Of a DNA stretch of 64,000 nt, positions 1 through 6,687 are shown one piece after another. Both the position numbers and the translations under genes were made by a program. Below the pieces are notes generated by a model. That model saw only the letters and a program-made list of their open reading frames with translations. It was not told the origin of the DNA and did not search any database. How positions within the stretch are numbered: position 1 is the first letter of the stretch; every line of letters begins with the position of its first letter. Source of the DNA: Anaerolineae bacterium (lineage in GTDB: Bacteria; Chloroflexota; Anaerolineae; Aggregatilineales; Aggregatilineaceae); the NCBI GenBank assembly GCA_023382715.1, contig JAHDWP010000001.1, positions 1 to 64,000 of the forward strand, in the 5' to 3' direction.

Positions 1-19
1 GAGAGCTGCTTGAAGTCAG

Positions 20-55
20 AGTCGGGGCGCCCGGATTTGAACCGGGGGCCTCTTG
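20..55. repeat. Distal attachment-site copy (tRNA-Pro 3' half)
   Basis: These 36 bases are identical to 1959-1994 inside tRNA-Pro and diverge immediately on both sides. They contain only the T arm and acceptor strand, so they cannot encode a tRNA. Read as the far attachment site (attL or attR) of the islet. Confidence 0.8.
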
Positions 56-99
56 AACGCTCCTGGATCGTGGCCCAATCCGTGCCACGAACGTGCGTT

Positions 100-324
100 C
101 TAGCACAACAGGGAACCGGCTTCTCGTAGGTCGTTCTCGTCCACGTCCTGGTAATAACTCAACGTGATGGTAATGTCGGAGTGACCCAGATAGGCTTGGG
201 TCACGCGCGGAGCCACGCGCTGGCGGGCGAAGGTCAGCCCGACGCGGCAGGGGTCTTGCTTATAGTGTACAACCGCCAGAACTGACGTTCTGGCTTTTCC
301 CTGCAAATCGGAAACTCGCAACAT
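100..324 (-). pseudogene. Tyrosine recombinase/integrase, C-terminal fragment
   Basis: The last ~50 residues of this 74-residue frame match the C-terminus of phage-type tyrosine recombinases. The segment TQAYLGHSDITITLSYYQDV carries the LGHS motif with its active-site histidine and, downstream, the tyrosine pair that includes the nucleophile. The upstream RHTF-type helix is reduced to a TFARQRV-like stretch, and the N-terminal DNA-binding and catalytic parts, normally 200-300 residues, are missing. The ATG at 324 has no ribosome binding site and abuts the inverted repeat at 331-376. It sits beside the orphan attachment repeat, where an integrase is expected. Read as a decayed integrase of the islet, almost certainly inactive. 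Confidence 0.65.
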
Positions 325-330
325 GTATCT

Positions 331-409
331 GCAAGTAGTATATCATAATTATAGTGAGCGTACCAATACTACTTGCTTGATGCCTTGACGGTTTGGGCTT
401 ATACTACTT
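331..409. repeat. Iteron/operator-like ATACTACTT repeats
   Basis: A perfect 11-bp inverted repeat (GCAAGTAGTAT at 331-341, ATACTACTTGC at 366-376) is followed by a third partial copy, ATACTACTT, at 401-409 in the same orientation as the second. The copies start about 35 bp apart. They lie between the integrase fragment and the ribbon-helix-helix gene. They could be arm-type integrase sites, or an operator for the small DNA-binding protein encoded just downstream. Confidence 0.6.
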
Positions 410-437
410 CTGAGTTGCGCAACCAGCTGGAGGGATT

Positions 438-677
438 ATGGAAAAGGAGAGATCGATCCAGCGGTCTATCGCGTGGCCGGCGTCCTGGTACAAGGCTCTC
501 ACGCGGCAGGCAAAGCGGCGCGGGGTGCCTATTTCCGCCTATGTACGCTATGCGGTCGAGAAACAATTGCGCGAAGACGGCGAGCGTGTCAGCGGGAACC
601 TAATGTGGGGCGGGTATCGGTATGCGCCCCAGGACGACGAAGACGAGGGGCAGCAAGTGGCCGTCGCGGTGGGATAG
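438..677 (+). CDS. Ribbon-helix-helix (CopG/Arc-like) small protein
   Basis: A 79-residue protein. Its first ~50 residues have the ribbon-helix-helix pattern: a short strand (SIQRSIAWP), a helix with a basic face (WYKALTRQAKRRG) and a second helix (ISAYVRYAVEKQLRED). Such proteins dimerise and bind operators or plasmid and phage control sites. A GGAGGG ribosome binding site lies just before the ATG. The tail is acidic (DDEDEGQ) and probably disordered. The gene follows the ATACTACTT repeats directly, so it may regulate itself or the islet through them. No toxin partner is evident next to it. The fold call comes from the sequence pattern; the role is inference. Confidence 0.6.
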   Translation: MEKERSIQRSIAWPASWYKALTRQAKRRGVPISAYVRYAVEKQLREDGERVSGNLMWGGYRYAPQDDEDEGQQVAVAVG

Positions 678-693
678 CGTCGCGACGGCCTGA

Positions 694-718
694 CCGCCCC
701 TGGAGAGGCCAGGGGCGG
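694..718 (+). terminator. Stem-loop after the ribbon-helix-helix gene
   Basis: A 10-bp perfect stem (694-703 with 709-718) around a 5-nt loop lies 17 nt after the stop codon. No T-run follows, so it may be a weak terminator or a transcript-stabilising hairpin. Confidence 0.45.
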
Positions 719-749
719 ACAAGTCTCAGTATAGCAGGGGGGGACAGAT

Positions 750-998
750 ATGAAAAAGCGCCGAAACTTTTATCAGGGAGCCACTCTGATCAATTTGGTT
801 TTCGTGCTTGCTCTGGCGGTTTTCATCATCTCGAATAACGGAGACTTATCTTCGGGTTGTCTTCCGCTTGCTCTCACCGCCGTCATCTTGCCAATCCTGC
901 TGGCGTGGCGCTGCGACATGCGGCTCCGCGAGGAGCGCCGGCACGAAGCGCTGATGAAGGCGCTGCTGGCCATTCACAGGAAGCTGGGTGAGAGTTAA
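750..998 (+). CDS. Small two-helix membrane protein
   Basis: An 82-residue protein not recognised as any known family. It has a basic N-terminus (MKKRRNF), hydrophobic segments at about residues 12-28 and 37-53, then a charged amphipathic tail (RCDMRLREERRHEALMKALL). This looks like a small two-helix membrane protein with a cytoplasmic coiled tail. A run of seven G's serves as ribosome binding site before the ATG. A strong hairpin follows the stop codon. It shares strand with the ribbon-helix-helix gene, 72 bp downstream. Small two-helix membrane proteins in islets are sometimes holin-like or toxin-like, but nothing specific supports that here. Confidence 0.55.
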   Translation: MKKRRNFYQGATLINLVFVLALAVFIISNNGDLSSGCLPLALTAVILPILLAWRCDMRLREERRHEALMKALLAIHRKLGES

Positions 999-1002
999 AA
1001 CG

Positions 1003-1035
1003 AAAGGCCGATTGTCCCTCGGATGATCGGCCTTT
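1003..1035 (+). terminator. Hairpin after the small membrane protein gene
   Basis: A 10-bp perfect inverted repeat (AAAGGCCGAT at 1003-1012, ATCGGCCTTT at 1026-1035) begins just after the stop of the 750-998 gene. It ends in TTT, consistent with an intrinsic terminator. Confidence 0.6.
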
Positions 1036-1119
1036 GCATGAGGTGGGTGCGCGATGGGGAACCTTCCTCATCGTCGCTAAGGTTGAACTGTTAAGAACGA
1101 TGCACGGACAGAACGTTCG

Positions 1120-1128
1120 TGCTAGAAT
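1120..1128 (+). promoter_or_regulatory. Possible extended -10 box upstream of the 1310 gene
   Basis: TGCTAGAAT fits an extended -10 (TGnTATAAT). It is the best promoter-like signal in 1036-1309, but no clear -35 is visible and the leader to 1310 would be about 175 nt. Confidence 0.3.
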
Positions 1129-1166
1129 GAGGGGGAGGGGTAGGGCCGATGCCGTAGGCCCCGACC

Positions 1167-1289
1167 TTAGCCCACCGACTTGATGCCTTTTCCTTTATCG
1201 GGTTTTTGGTTTGGCTTTGGCGGGGGGGGTGGTGGTTTCGGTGAACCTTCCCCGCGATCCTTTTCTGATGATTTCGGCTTGTCGGACAT
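1167..1289 (-). CDS. Possible 40-residue polyproline peptide
   Basis: A 40-codon frame on the minus strand: basic, Ser/Lys-rich start (MSDKPKSSEK), six consecutive prolines at residues 19-24, then a Lys/Gly-rich tail. The ATG has an excellent GGAGGAG ribosome binding site. That site lies in the palindrome 1294-1305, which on the other strand serves the divergent gene at 1310. Only 20 bp separate the two start codons, so a promoter would have to lie inside the 1310 gene. The frame may therefore be chance. The codon pattern is plausible and the SD is strong, so it is listed with low confidence. Confidence 0.3.
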   Translation of the reverse strand: MSDKPKSSEKDRGEGSPKPPPPPPKPNQKPDKGKGIKSVG

Positions 1290-1309
1290 GATCTCCTCCG
1301 GAGGACTAG

Positions 1310-1855
1310 ATGGACGAGGAATCCACAAGGGCACTCAACATCCAAAGACTCAGGCAAGCGGTCGAATGGCTCAGGGTGCACCACGAAACCAAGATGAAGA
1401 ACGGCGAAGAGATCGAGAAGAAGGCCTGGCAGGTACTCAGTACCGGGAGCACCATCTTCGCCGTGGTGTCGGTTCTGCAAGCGAACGCGCTCAAAGACGG
1501 AGACGCGCCACTCCTGTTCTGGATCGTGCTGATCATCGTGCTGGGCCTCTATCTCAGCATGGCCTTCCACGTTCTGCGGGTCATCAGGCCGATCGTCCAC
1601 ACCACTGCCGGGAGCGTTCCAGGTGAGACCATGTCCTATCCGGACTGGCGCGCCCGCTACGTCGAGTCGGACGAAGAGGACTATCTCGAACAGATGATCC
1701 TCAACTACGCCGGCGACGACGACGTTTCAGGTGTCATCCAGGACGAGGAAGCGATCAACCAAACCAAGGCCGCCACGTTGCAGCGCGCCATCTGGTTCCT
1801 GGTGACCACGATCTGCGGCCTGGTCGGCCTGGCCATCGCTGCCGCGGTCGGATAA
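1310..1855 (+). CDS. Three-helix membrane protein, possible SLATT/Pycsar-TM-like effector
   Basis: A 181-residue protein with an N-terminal amphipathic helix (residues 5-38), membrane segments at about 39-58 and 67-90, an acidic linker (about 105-150) and a last membrane helix at about 157-178. Two membrane stretches begin with a similar Lys-Ala motif (EKKAW and NQTKA). A helical N-terminus, a membrane pair and a soluble acidic insert before a C-terminal helix loosely resemble the membrane effector modules of nucleotide-signalling anti-phage systems (SLATT, Pycsar-TM). No cyclase or sensor gene is adjacent, so this is resemblance only. A GGAGG ribosome binding site lies 6 nt before the ATG. 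It is the largest gene of the islet and sits beside the tRNA. Confidence 0.55.
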   Translation: MDEESTRALNIQRLRQAVEWLRVHHETKMKNGEEIEKKAWQVLSTGSTIFAVVSVLQANALKDGDAPLLFWIVLIIVLGLYLSMAFHVLRVIRPIVHTTAGSVPGETMSYPDWRARYVESDEEDYLEQMILNYAGDDDVSGVIQDEEAINQTKAATLQRAIWFLVTTICGLVGLAIAAAVG

Positions 1856-1960
1856 AGCGCATGGCCCGGAGGCGACACTCCGGGCCATGCCAGGCACCTT
1901 ACCAATCGAATATCCCAGACCGTGAGTGCCTAACTGATCCAATTGGCGGTTAGGTACCAG

Positions 1961-2035
1961 TCGGGGCGCCCGGATTTGAACCGGGGGCCTCTTGCACCCC
2001 ATGCAAGCGCGCTAGCCAAGCTGCGCCACGCCCCG
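1961..2035 (-). tRNA. tRNA-Pro (GGG)
   Basis: Read on the minus strand, the gene starts CGGGGCGTGGCGCAG and ends with the pairing acceptor strand CGCCCCG (1962-1968) plus discriminator A at 1961. The anticodon stem CTTGC/GCAAG encloses the loop ATGGGGT, giving anticodon GGG. The T arm has GGTTCAAATCC. CCA is not encoded. The 3' half lies inside the 36-bp repeat of the islet, so integration regenerated an intact gene. Confidence 0.95.
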
Positions 2036-2107
2036 TTGACTGACTGTTATGGTAGCGGGTGAGGGGGCGGATGTCAAGGATGGTTTTGCGCTCTCCGCCC
2101 TTCCCGT

Positions 2108-3124
2108 TCAGGCGTCCTCGCGCAGGAACTGCTCCGCTTTCTCCACCAGGTCGCGGCTGCCCATGAAAACCGGCACACGCTGATGCAGGTTTTCCGGCTG
2201 GATGCTGAGGATATCGCGCGCGCCATCCGAAGCGTACCCGCCAGCCTGGGCCGCGATGAAGGCCAGCGGCTGCGCCTCGTAGGTCAGGCGCAGCTTGCCA
2301 CTGGGCTGGCCGGTGTCGGCGGGATACAGAAACACGCCGCCGCGCAGCAGGTTGCGGTGGAAATCGGCGATCATGCTGCCGATGTAGCGCAGGCCGAGCG
2401 GCTCGCGCCCTTCGTCATCCAGACCTTGCAGCCAGGCTACGTAGCGCTGGACGCCGCGCGACCAGTGTTTCTGCCGCCCCTGGTTGACGCTGTAATACTT
2501 GCCAGTCGAGGGGGTACGAATATCCGGGTGGCTGAGCAGGAATTCGCCAATGCTCGGATCTAACGTGAAGCCATGCACACCCTGCCCTGTGCTGTAGACC
2601 ATCATCGTGCTCGACCCATAGATCACGTAGGCGGCGGCGACCAGCCGCGAACCCGGCTGAAGCACGTCTTCCAGGGTGCCGTGCCCGTCGCCAGGGGTGA
2701 TCCTGTGGTGGATGGCGAAGATAGTGCCGATAGAGGCGTTGACATCAATGTTTGATGAGCCGTCCAGCGGATCGTAGATCAGCACGTAGTGGCCGGGCGG
2801 GTAGCGTTCGGGGATGTGCAGCAGATCGTCGTGCTCCTCGGACGCCATGACGCACACGCGCCCGGTGTGGTCGTTCATGCGGAAGATCACCTGGTCGGCG
2901 TAGACATCGAGCTTCTGCTGGATTTCGCCGTGTACGTTCTGCCCGGATGTGATGCCGAGCACGTTGGCGATGCCCGCGCGTGTGGTTTCGCGCGCGATCA
3001 GCTTGGCCGCCAGCGCGATGTCGTAGAGCAGGCTGGTCAGGCGGCCTGTTGCGCCGGGGTGCTGCCCCTGGTTATCGAGGATATGGCGTTCGATAGTTAC
3101 GACTTTGGACAATGACGAAGGCAT
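2108..3124 (-). CDS. fbp: Fructose-1,6-bisphosphatase, class I
   Basis: Class I FBPase (338 residues, close to the usual length), the committed step of gluconeogenesis: it removes the C1 phosphate from fructose-1,6-bisphosphate in the cytoplasm. The metal-binding signature [12 protein letters not shown] is at residues 118-129, with an upstream acidic SEEHDD motif at 95-100. The start is the ATG at 3124, which has GGAGG 7-8 nt upstream; an in-frame ATG at 3157 has no ribosome binding site. The gene stands alone, with a tRNA on one side and a 343-bp gap upstream. No allosteric motif could be judged from the sequence alone. Confidence 0.95.
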   Translation of the reverse strand: MPSSLSKVVTIERHILDNQGQHPGATGRLTSLLYDIALAAKLIARETTRAGIANVLGITSGQNVHGEIQQKLDVYADQVIFRMNDHTGRVCVMASEEHDDLLHIPERYPPGHYVLIYDPLDGSSNIDVNASIGTIFAIHHRITPGDGHGTLEDVLQPGSRLVAAAYVIYGSSTMMVYSTGQGVHGFTLDPSIGEFLLSHPDIRTPSTGKYYSVNQGRQKHWSRGVQRYVAWLQGLDDEGREPLGLRYIGSMIADFHRNLLRGGVFLYPADTGQPSGKLRLTYEAQPLAFIAAQAGGYASDGARDILSIQPENLHQRVPVFMGSRDLVEKAEQFLREDA

Positions 3125-3403
3125 GGACTGTTCCTCCGTGTGTCTGACCGTTGACATGAGCCGGCGCGCTGCGCCCTGGCCTGATCTCGCTGCCCGGCTT
3201 GTTCTCTCTTCGCGACGCGGCTTGCCGAGTTCGCGCAGATACCAGGGCCGGCCACAGGGATGGGCCTGCGAACCAGCCCTTGCGAGGGCGCTTCGAGCGG
3301 CAGGATACCCTGGCTAATTTCTTAAAGAGCGCGAATGGAGAGCAATGAGGCGCGTTAGCGCCGGATGGGGGTGCGGTCTGTCCCCATTCTGGCACAAACC
3401 GGC
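3125..3403. other. Intergenic spacer upstream of fbp
   Basis: The region holds the fbp leader and ends at the terminator of the parvulin gene. No reading frame with a convincing start was found, and no clear promoter boxes could be picked for fbp. Confidence 0.5.
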
Positions 3404-3442
3404 AAAAAACAACAGCGGCACACGTCATGAGCGTGCGCCGCT
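3404..3442 (-). terminator. Intrinsic terminator of the parvulin gene
   Basis: Read on the minus strand, an 11-bp stem with one mismatch (3432-3442 with 3414-3424) and a 7-nt loop is followed by TTGTTTTTT. It starts 25 nt after the stop at 3468 and probably ends the rpsF-ssb-rpsR-parvulin transcript. Confidence 0.75.
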
Positions 3443-3467
3443 GGGGCAGTGCTGTGTATGAGCCGGA

Positions 3468-4880
3468 TCAGCCGAGCGGCAGGATGTCGCCGAGCAGGCT
3501 GTTGTACGACGGGTCTTTGGGGATGCGATCCAGCCAGTCGTCGCGCCGCTCGATGGAGGCGGCGGCCTTCTGCTCGTCCAGCCACGTGGTGAAGGTCTCG
3601 TTGCGGCGAGCGTCCAACTGGCTCGCCGTCAGCGGGCGAACTTCGCGGGCGTGCACCTGGATGATATGGTAGCCGTACTCCGTCTCGATCGGGCCGACGA
3701 TGTCGCCGATGGCCGCGTTGAGCACCGCGTCCTTGAAGGCGGGCACGAAGGTGTCTGGGCTGGACCAGCCCAGCTCGCCGCCGCTCGCCGCGCTGCTGTC
3801 GTTCGAGACGGCTTTGGCCAGGTCTGCGAACGGCTCGCCATCCTGCAGGGCGGCCAGGGTCTCTTCGGCGCGGGCCAGGGCTGCGGCTTTCTCTTCATCG
3901 GTGGGAGGCAGCGTCTGCCCCGCCGGCAGGTTGGGGTTGAACGAGATCAGAATATGCCGCGCGTTGACCTGTAGCTCTTCTGCCGAGAAGTCTTTGGTCA
4001 GCTCTTCCAGGACGGCCTTGCGCAGTGCGTCATAGTAGAACAACTGGCGCACGGCAGCGCGGTCGGCGCCAACGGCTTTCTTGGCGTCCTGATAGAAATC
4101 ACCGGCGACGCTTTCCACCGTTGCGGCGATGACCGCCGGCTCCCAGGTCGCTGTCGGCGAGGGGATCGGTGTCTCGGTGGGGATCTCGGTCGGCGTGGCC
4201 GTCGGGGCGGGCGTCGTGTCTTCGGCGGGCGTGGCGGTTGGCAGCGGCGTGGCCGTCTCGGTGGGACGCGGCGTATTGCTGGGCGTGGGTGACACGAGCG
4301 GCGTCGGCGTGATAGTCGGCTCGGTGGTGGGCGTCGGCGTCTCGTCGGAGGGCAGGGCGAGGCCCACGCGCTGGGCCATATACCCGTCCACCTGGGCGTC
4401 CACTGCGGCCTCGTCTATGGTGATGCCCAGGGCTGCCGCGGCCTGCTCGATCACCCGCTCTTCTTCCATCTCGTCGAGCACCTGGCTGCCCATGATCTGG
4501 GGGAAGCGCAGGTTACTGATCTGCTCGCCGGCATACTGCTGGATGGTTTCCAGGTTGCCGCCGGTGAGGAAATAAAAATCGCGAATCTGCTCTGCCGTCA
4601 GCCAGCGCATCAGCCGCACGCGCTCTTCAAAGTCGCGCGTGGCGATCTCGTCACCATTCACCGTGGAAATGGCCTGGCCAGGCCGGATGATATGTTCGAA
4701 GGCCAGCGCGCCAATCAGCATGACAACGCTGAGGCCGATGAGCGCAGCGGTGATGGTGAGGACACGGCGCTGCCACAACCGGTCGCGTTCGGCGCGCGAT
4801 CGGTATTCGCGGCGACGCTTGAGGTCGGCCTCGGTCACGCGGCGCGTGCGGGGTCCGCCGATGGTGCCTTTCTTAGCCAT
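3468..4880 (-). CDS. Membrane-anchored SurA/parvulin-type peptidyl-prolyl isomerase
   Basis: A 470-residue foldase acting outside the membrane. It has a basic cytoplasmic N-terminus, one membrane anchor (about 40-60), a SurA_N-like helical domain (about 65-175), a Thr/Pro-rich linker (about 180-246) and a parvulin PPIase domain (about 305-415) with the start motif ARHILISF and the later GELGW and GYHIIQV motifs. It probably helps exported proteins fold by proline isomerisation. The linker interrupts the chaperone part and resembles a surface spacer. A GAGGAG ribosome binding site precedes the ATG. The gene lies downstream of rpsR on the same strand, 158 bp away, with a terminator after it. 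Confidence 0.85.
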   Translation of the reverse strand: MAKKGTIGGPRTRRVTEADLKRRREYRSRAERDRLWQRRVLTITAALIGLSVVMLIGALAFEHIIRPGQAISTVNGDEIATRDFEERVRLMRWLTAEQIRDFYFLTGGNLETIQQYAGEQISNLRFPQIMGSQVLDEMEEERVIEQAAAALGITIDEAAVDAQVDGYMAQRVGLALPSDETPTPTTEPTITPTPLVSPTPSNTPRPTETATPLPTATPAEDTTPAPTATPTEIPTETPIPSPTATWEPAVIAATVESVAGDFYQDAKKAVGADRAAVRQLFYYDALRKAVLEELTKDFSAEELQVNARHILISFNPNLPAGQTLPPTDEEKAAALARAEETLAALQDGEPFADLAKAVSNDSSAASGGELGWSSPDTFVPAFKDAVLNAAIGDIVGPIETEYGYHIIQVHAREVRPLTASQLDARRNETFTTWLDEQKAAASIERRDDWLDRIPKDPSYNSLLGDILPLG

Positions 4881-5038
4881 ATAAGACTATTCTCCTCGCA
4901 ATGACGTATCGCTCAAGGTGAGACCGCTGGCTGCAAGAGCGGCCTGGCGCGCGACAGAGGGCAGCGCGCAGCCAGGCCACTGCAAGTCTCTAGCCAGGAT
5001 CGGCGAGGCACAAGGCGTGCTGCTCGCGCACCAGGCCC

Positions 5039-5353
5039 CTAGCCGCGCGTCTGCTCATCCGTGAAGGGCAGCAGCGCCAGATGGCGGGCGCGCTTGATCT
5101 GGCGGGCCAGCAGGCGCTGATTCTTCGACGTGAGGCCAGTCTGGCGGCGGGGCCGAATCTTGGCTCGCTCAGTGATGAAGCGCCGCAGCGTGTCCACATC
5201 TTTGTAGTTGGGCACGGTATTGCTGGCGTGGAAGTAGTCTTCTTTGCGGCGGCGACCACGGCGCGGGCCGCGCTCGCGCGATGATCCCTCATCCTGTTCC
5301 AGATCGAGGGCATCGTCGTCTTCAATGTCATTCAGGTTTCGTCTGTCGGCCAC
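5039..5353 (-). CDS. rpsR: 30S ribosomal protein S18
   Basis: A small-subunit protein that pairs with S6 on the ribosome platform. The S18 core occupies about residues 38-104, with the typical DYF start, the segment [13 protein letters not shown] and the [21 protein letters not shown] stretch that binds 16S rRNA. The N-terminus is extended by about 35 residues, first acidic ([14 protein letters not shown]) and then arginine-rich. The GTG at 5353 has AAGGAG 8 nt upstream. The gene is third in the conserved rpsF-ssb-rpsR order. Confidence 0.96.
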   Translation of the reverse strand: MADRRNLNDIEDDDALDLEQDEGSSRERGPRRGRRRKEDYFHASNTVPNYKDVDTLRRFITERAKIRPRRQTGLTSKNQRLLARQIKRARHLALLPFTDEQTRG

Positions 5354-5493
5354 CTGAATATCTCCTTATCTCGCTTGATTTCGCTCATCTGTGGTGTGGC
5401 GCGCAGCGGGGCGCGCCAGCGGGTTCATCTTCCGGCCTGCCCGGCAATCGCCGGGCGCAGCAGGCGGCAGTGCCGCCCAGGCCGGCGCATGGT

Positions 5494-5895
5494 CTAGAAC
5501 GGGAAGCTGTCCTTGTCGTCCTCGTCGAACGGCTCGCCATCGTGCATTTCCTGGGCCGGGTGTCGGTCGCCCAGGAGGATCATCTCGTTGGCGACCAGCT
5601 CGGTGCGGAAATGGCGCGTGCCATGATCATCTTCCCAGCCGCGCGTCTGCAGGCGGCCCTCGACGTAGACCTGCTGCCCCTTGGTCAGGTGCGTTTTGCA
5701 GATTTCTGCCAGGTTGCCCCAGGCCACGACGTTGAACCACTCGGTTTCTTCGCGGCGGTCGCCGTCGGACGAAGTCCAGGTGCGGCTGGTCGCCACGCTG
5801 AAGCTGGCGACAGGCCGGCCGCTGGGGGTATAGCGCAGCTCAGGGTCGCGCCCCAGGACGCCGATGATCATGACTTTGTTCAATCCTCGGCCCAT
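5494..5895 (-). CDS. ssb: Single-stranded DNA-binding protein
   Basis: A 133-residue SSB with one OB fold: it opens with LNKVMIIGVLGRDPELRYTP and includes the TEWFNVVAWGNLAE and VYVEGRLQTRGWED segments. The acidic C-terminal tail ends DKDSFPF, a variant of the usual DDDIPF tip that recruits replication and repair partners. The linker before the tip is short, which is common in deep-branching bacteria. GGGAGGAG precedes the ATG. It lies between rpsF and rpsR, the widespread arrangement that couples SSB supply to ribosome synthesis. Confidence 0.96.
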   Translation of the reverse strand: MGRGLNKVMIIGVLGRDPELRYTPSGRPVASFSVATSRTWTSSDGDRREETEWFNVVAWGNLAEICKTHLTKGQQVYVEGRLQTRGWEDDHGTRHFRTELVANEMILLGDRHPAQEMHDGEPFDEDDKDSFPF

Positions 5896-5940
5896 GACGC
5901 TTCGCTCCTCCCGCAGCCGGCGCGCGCCGGCAGGCGCTGC

Positions 5941-6231
5941 TTACTCGTCCAGCCGGACGACGAGATGCCGGATCACGCGGTCGCTCAGCAGCAGGTTGCG
6001 CTCCAGCTCGTTCACCCTGGCAGGTGGGAAGTTCATGGCCAGAAAGACGTAGTAGCCTTCCCGGTAGTCGTCAATGATGTAGGCGAGACGGCGGCGGCCC
6101 CAATAATCAACATTGGTGACCTCGCCGCCGAAATCGGCGATCCATCCCTTGACGGTGTCAATAACCGCCCGCGTGTCAGTCTCCGACACGTTGCTGGGGA
6201 TGATGAATCCTAACTCGTAGGCACGATTCAT
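5941..6231 (-). CDS. rpsF: 30S ribosomal protein S6
   Basis: A 96-residue S6, first gene of the rpsF-ssb-rpsR cluster. It has the family's opening strand (YELGFIIPSN), the GGEVTNVDYWGRRRLAYIIDD segment and the final VIRHLVVRLDE strand. It binds 16S rRNA together with S18. AAAGGAG lies 12 nt before the ATG, and a near-consensus promoter lies at 6342-6370. In many bacteria an S6:S18 complex represses this operon through its leader; no such structure was modelled here. Confidence 0.96.
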   Translation of the reverse strand: MNRAYELGFIIPSNVSETDTRAVIDTVKGWIADFGGEVTNVDYWGRRRLAYIIDDYREGYYVFLAMNFPPARVNELERNLLLSDRVIRHLVVRLDE

Positions 6232-6341
6232 GCGTGGAACTATCTCCTTTCCCTGGGTTTGCCCGTCGGCAGCGGCGGGCGCCGCGCGGACGAGCGGAAA
6301 GCCGCCCCGCGTGTCGTTGAGGGGGCGAACAGGCGGTCAGT

Positions 6342-6370
6342 ATACTACCGCAGGCACGCATGTTTGACAA
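6342..6370 (-). promoter_or_regulatory. Promoter of the rpsF operon
   Basis: On the minus strand, TTGTCA (6365-6370) and TAGTAT (6342-6347) are separated by exactly 17 nt, a near-consensus vegetative promoter about 110 nt upstream of rpsF. Confidence 0.7.
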
Positions 6371-6476
6371 GGCTCGATTCGGTGCCGGGGGGCGCCAGCG
6401 CCGAGCAGGGATGAGGTCGAGAGGGGCGCTGCCCTGCTGCGCCCCCCCGACGCCAGACTCTGGAGCAAAGGATCGC

Positions 6477-6536
6477 CGCAGAGGCGCAGAGGAAAGCAAA
6501 GCATATGCTCTTCTCTATGCCCTCTGCGTCTCTGCG
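6477..6536. repeat. GCAGAGGCGCAGAG palindrome, copy 1
   Basis: Imperfect 16-bp inverted arms (CGCAGAGGCGCAGAGG at 6477-6492; CCTCTGCGTCTCTGCG at 6521-6536) surround a 28-nt centre. Two related copies lie at 34599-34671 and 52948-53025. The rest of 6371-6687 holds no other feature besides the leader of the next gene. Confidence 0.8.
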
Positions 6537-6687
6537 ATCCCAGAATTGGGGGTAAAGACCGGAGGCTGCGGGAAGAGGGGGGATTTGCCATACTCTGATC
6601 AAAGATTTTCCGGTTAGCACAATCTATAGTAATCTTCTAGCACACTGATCGCTGGAGATCCGCGCAAGCGGCAAGGAGATGCCCTCG

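Larger units (their letters stand above)
20..1994. mobile_element. Remnant integrative islet at tRNA-Pro
   Basis: A 36-bp exact direct repeat lies at 20-55 and 1959-1994. The second copy is the 3' half (T arm and acceptor stem) of the intact tRNA-Pro gene; the first is an orphan copy with no tRNA 5' half beside it. This is the usual footprint of a tyrosine integrase that inserts at a tRNA 3' end. Between the repeats lie an integrase C-terminal fragment, three spaced ATACTACTT repeats, a ribbon-helix-helix protein and membrane proteins of unknown function. Parts of the interval (about 300-470 and 770-850) look more AT-rich than the flanks. With the integrase truncated, the element is probably immobile. 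It may be the shrunken remains of a larger element. Confidence 0.75.

Noticed and set aside
1091-1600. A 169-residue minus-strand frame over the islet membrane gene.
   Set aside because: Its composition is Arg/His/Pro-rich and it lies opposite the better-supported 1310 gene. The separate 40-codon frame at 1167-1289 was kept only as a possibility.
4129-4575. A 148-residue plus-strand frame over the Thr/Pro linker of the parvulin gene.
   Set aside because: It reads as a Gly/Val/Ser low-complexity sequence because of the repetitive linker codons; the minus-strand frame has the SurA and parvulin domains.
5281-6213. A 310-residue plus-strand frame spanning rpsR, ssb and rpsF.
   Set aside because: It crosses three well-supported minus-strand genes and their spacers, so it is a compositional artefact.
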